This document shows positions 5,456 to 7,758 of a stretch of DNA of 7,758 nucleotides, one piece after another. Source of the stretch: Pseudomonadota bacterium. GTDB taxonomy: Bacteria; Pseudomonadota; Alphaproteobacteria; Rhizobiales; Devosiaceae. The stretch spans positions 1 through 7,758 of the forward strand of contig JAEYTY010000065.1 of assembly GCA_023433775.1 (NCBI GenBank), read 5' to 3'. The notes under the pieces are model-generated. The model was not told where the DNA came from. It ran no database searches and saw nothing but the letters and a program-made list of their open reading frames with translations. Numbering within the stretch: the stretch's first letter is position 1; the number at the start of each line of letters is the position of its first letter. The translations under genes and the position numbers were made by a program.

Positions 5456-6163
5456 ATGGGCGCGGCACAGGCAGCCATCATCGAGGCGCGGGATGTTGAC
5501 TATTCCCTGGAAATTGCCGGGCGCCCCCTGCATATCCTGCGCAAGGTTTCCCTCAGCGTTGCCCCCGCCGAAGTCGTCGCCATTGTCGGCCCCTCGGGCA
5601 GCGGCAAGACCTCGCTGCTCATGCTGCTCGCAGGGCTCGAAAAAGCCACCGGCGGCGAAGTCATCGTCAATGGCGAAGACCTCACCCGCCTTAACGAGGA
5701 CGAGTTGGCCCGTTTCCGCCGCCGCACCATGGGCATCGTCTTCCAGAGTTTTCATCTCATTCCCTCGCTGACCGCGCTCGACAATGTCGGCCTGGCGCTC
5801 GAAATCGCCGAGCCCGGCCTCAGCATGGCCGAGGTGCGCGAAAGGTCCGCCGCGGCCCTTGCCGCCGTCGGGCTTGAAAACCGGCTCGATCACCGTCCCT
5901 CCGCGCTTTCGGGCGGCGAACAGCAGCGCGTCGGCCTCGCCCGTGCCAGCGTCGCCAAACCACCTTTGCTGCTGGCCGATGAGCCAACCGGCAATCTCGA
6001 TCAGAAAACCGGCGCCATGGTCGTCGACATCATGTTCGATCTCGCCCGCCGCCAGCGCACCGCCGTGGTGCTAATCACCCACGATCCCAGCCTCGCCGCC
6101 CGGGCCGACCGGGTTTACACCATGACCCAGGGCGAACTGGTCGAAACCCCGGTTTCCCGCTGA
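5456..6163 (+). CDS. ABC transporter ATP-binding protein, YbbA/LolD/MacB-type
   Basis: This 235-residue cytoplasmic ATPase powers an FtsX-type membrane protein. Walker A is GPSGSGKT (45-52), the Q-loop is Q97 in VFQSFHLIPSLTA, the signature is LSGGEQQR (151-158), Walker B is LLLADE (171-176) with catalytic E176, a D-loop GNLD follows (179-182), and the switch His is H209 in LITHD. The Q-loop region with FHLIP and the ADEPTGNLD block are typical of the MacB/LolD/YbbA group, which act in mechanotransmission or lipid and protein release rather than classical uptake. ATG 5456 has GGAGGGGG at 5442-5449. The stop TGA shares its last base with the permease ATG (TGATG), so the two are translationally coupled. 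Closest functional guess is YbbA, given the size and architecture of the partner. Confidence 0.94.
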   Translation: MGAAQAAIIEARDVDYSLEIAGRPLHILRKVSLSVAPAEVVAIVGPSGSGKTSLLMLLAGLEKATGGEVIVNGEDLTRLNEDELARFRRRTMGIVFQSFHLIPSLTALDNVGLALEIAEPGLSMAEVRERSAAALAAVGLENRLDHRPSALSGGEQQRVGLARASVAKPPLLLADEPTGNLDQKTGAMVVDIMFDLARRQRTAVVLITHDPSLAARADRVYTMTQGELVETPVSR

Positions 6164-7758
6164 TGCGCTCTCTCTGGCCCGCCATTCGCATTGGCCTGCT
6201 CGACATGCGCGGCGATCTGCGCCGCTTCCTACTGCTGGTCGTCTGCCTCGCCGTCGGCACCGCCCTTATCGCCGGCGTCAATTCCGTTGGCACCAGCATT
6301 ACCCGCGCCATTGAAGAGGGCGCTGCCGAATTGATGGGCGGCGATATCGAGCTCTCCCGCGCTGATCGTCTCGCCACGCCCGAAGAGCTGGCCACCATGG
6401 CGACCTTCGGCGATCTCGTCAGCGTCATCGACACCAATCTGCGCGCCGAAAGTTTTGACGGCGAAGCCTTTGCCGATATCAGTGCTGTCGGCTCCGGCTA
6501 TCCCCTGCTCGGCGCCGTCACCAGCCCGCATATGCCCCCCGGCACCGATGTCACCGCCTTCCTCGCCCCCGAAAATGGCGTCCATGGCGCACTGGTCGAT
6601 GCCATCATGCTCGATCAGTTGGGTCTCGGTGTCGGCGATACTATGGCGCTGGGCGGCACGGCCTTCATCGTGCGCGGCACACTGGGCAAGCTGCCCGATG
6701 CGCCGGTGCGCGGCTTCCGCCTTGGTATGCCCGCCCTCATTGCCCTTGATGGTTTTGGTGTCATCAGCGACCGCACCTCGCCCCTGCCGGGTCTGGGCAC
6801 CTGGTATCGCTACAAGATCCATCTCGGCGATCGCAATATCGAGGCCGGTCTCGCCTCCATCTCCGCACGCTTCGGCGACTCTGGCTGGACCGTGCGTTCC
6901 GCCCGCGATGGCCTCGGCCAGATGGTGCGCTATTACGATCTCTTCATGCGCTTCCTGGTCATTGTCGGCCTCGGCTCGCTGCTCATTGGCGGCGTCAGCG
7001 TCTGGACCGGGATGCAGGCCTATATCACCGAGCGCGCCAGCGTCATCGCCGTCATGCGCAGCATGGGCGCGGGCCGCTCGCGCCTCTTCATCCACTTCTT
7101 CTCGCAGGTCGCAGCCCTCGCCGCCGTGGGCGTGCTGATCGGCCTTCAGATCGGTGGCGGCATTGCCATGCTGCTCCTGCCCACCATCGGCGCCGCCGTC
7201 GGCATTTCCCTGGCCCCGGCCCTCCATCCGGCCCCGCTGCTCATCGCCGCTGCCGCCGGTCTCGTCACCGCTTTCGCCTTTGCCTATCTGCCGCTGCAAC
7301 AGGCCCAGACCATTCGTCCCGTGCTGCTGTTCCGCTCAAAAGGCCTCGCGGCTCCACCGATCGATTGGGGCGCGCTGCTGCTTTCGTGGCAGGTATTGCC
7401 GCTCATCGCCGCCATCCTCGCCTTCTTCGCCCTGGCTTATCTGATGACAAGTGATGCGGCGCTCGTTGCCGCCTTCGGCCTGGCCAGCGCCCTCGCGGCG
7501 CTCGTCTTCCAGCTTTTCATTCGCCTGGTGCAATTCGGGCTGGCGCGCCTCCCCGAAACCGGCCCGCGCATCCTGCGCCACGCCCTCCGCGCCATTTCGA
7601 CCGGCGGACAGAACGCCGCCTCCGTCGTCGTCTCCGCCGGCATGGCGCTCTCCATGCTCATTGTCGTCCTCGTCATGCAGGCCAATCTGCAGCAGGAATT
7701 CCTCGGTGCTTCAGCCTTCGACGCGCCGACGCTTGTCGGGTCCGATCTCTTCTCCGAT
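6163..7758 (+). CDS. ABC transporter permease, FtsX-family, YbbP-like, partial (C-terminus off the right edge)
   Basis: The frame opens at ATG 6163 and stays open for 532 codons to the window end; YbbP-type proteins have about 800-850 residues, so about a third is missing. Segments in order: a transmembrane helix at about 22-41, a periplasmic domain at about 45-255 (MacB-PCD-like), and the first FtsX core with helices near 263-283, 316-340 and 350-375. The hallmark stretch WTGMQAYITERASVIAVMRSMGA follows the second helix (about 285-307). Further helices lie at about 410-427, 431-455 and 485-505, the last probably opening the second FtsX unit. Two FtsX units in one chain distinguish the YbbP class from LolC/E and MacB. 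It forms the membrane part of the complex with the preceding ATPase. The substrate is unknown; annotation as lysophospholipase L1 biosynthesis in this class derives only from tesA linkage in enterics. Confidence 0.9.
   Translation, partial: MRSLWPAIRIGLLDMRGDLRRFLLLVVCLAVGTALIAGVNSVGTSITRAIEEGAAELMGGDIELSRADRLATPEELATMATFGDLVSVIDTNLRAESFDGEAFADISAVGSGYPLLGAVTSPHMPPGTDVTAFLAPENGVHGALVDAIMLDQLGLGVGDTMALGGTAFIVRGTLGKLPDAPVRGFRLGMPALIALDGFGVISDRTSPLPGLGTWYRYKIHLGDRNIEAGLASISARFGDSGWTVRSARDGLGQMVRYYDLFMRFLVIVGLGSLLIGGVSVWTGMQAYITERASVIAVMRSMGAGRSRLFIHFFSQVAALAAVGVLIGLQIGGGIAMLLLPTIGAAVGISLAPALHPAPLLIAAAAGLVTAFAFAYLPLQQAQTIRPVLLFRSKGLAAPPIDWGALLLSWQVLPLIAAILAFFALAYLMTSDAALVAAFGLASALAALVFQLFIRLVQFGLARLPETGPRILRHALRAISTGGQNAASVVVSAGMALSMLIVVLVMQANLQQEFLGASAFDAPTLVGSDLFSD

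Noticed and set aside
5402..5893. Minus-strand open frame opposite the ABC ATPase start
   Set aside because: It covers the Walker A and Q-loop coding region in antisense and gives a composition-biased product.
6229..7299. Minus-strand open frame of 356 codons opposite the FtsX-type permease
   Set aside because: The product is dominated by Gly, Ala, Asp, Glu and His with no motif, and the plus strand encodes recognisable membrane helices and the FtsX hallmark.

Overview
The window looks like a piece of chromosome from a GC-rich alphaproteobacterium, most likely Hyphomicrobiales (Rhizobiales). A Devosia-like genome is my best guess; it rests on protein style, third-position GC and an intergenic palindromic repeat of a type I recall from that order, not on a database match. 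Coding density is high and no stretch over 300 bases lacks a gene. No tRNA, rRNA, CRISPR array, insertion sequence or phage gene was seen.

Layout: (1) 1-2234, minus strand: most of a large M16C metallopeptidase of the presequence-protease (PreP/Cym1) type, with its C-terminus beyond the left edge. (2) 2235-2371: a divergent intergenic region holding a perfect 13-bp inverted repeat. (3) 2372-2933, plus strand: a type II toxin-antitoxin pair, BrnT (DUF497, RelE-like RNase) followed by BrnA (ribbon-helix-helix antitoxin). The genes overlap, and locally the GC content is lower than in the flanks. (4) 2937-5271, minus strand: three genes in transcription order, namely an exported small protein of unknown function, a GntR/FCD regulator and an aldo/keto reductase. 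The reductase ends only 3 nt from the end of brnA, tail to tail. (5) 5456-7758, plus strand: a translationally coupled ABC ATPase and FtsX-type permease pair like YbbA/YbbP; the permease runs off the right edge.

The most interesting unit is the brnTA islet. It lies between housekeeping-type genes and has a palindrome where an autoregulatory operator would be expected. It also has sequence deviations in conserved parts of both proteins and two GC-rich hairpins in the last 55 nt of brnA, which may act in transcript ending between the abutting convergent genes. Other points of interest are the exported protein with a Gly-x-Trp motif and two cysteines, transcribed divergently from the ABC pair, and the palindromic repeat between it and the GntR gene. 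I do not see clear evidence for a wholly new multi-gene system.
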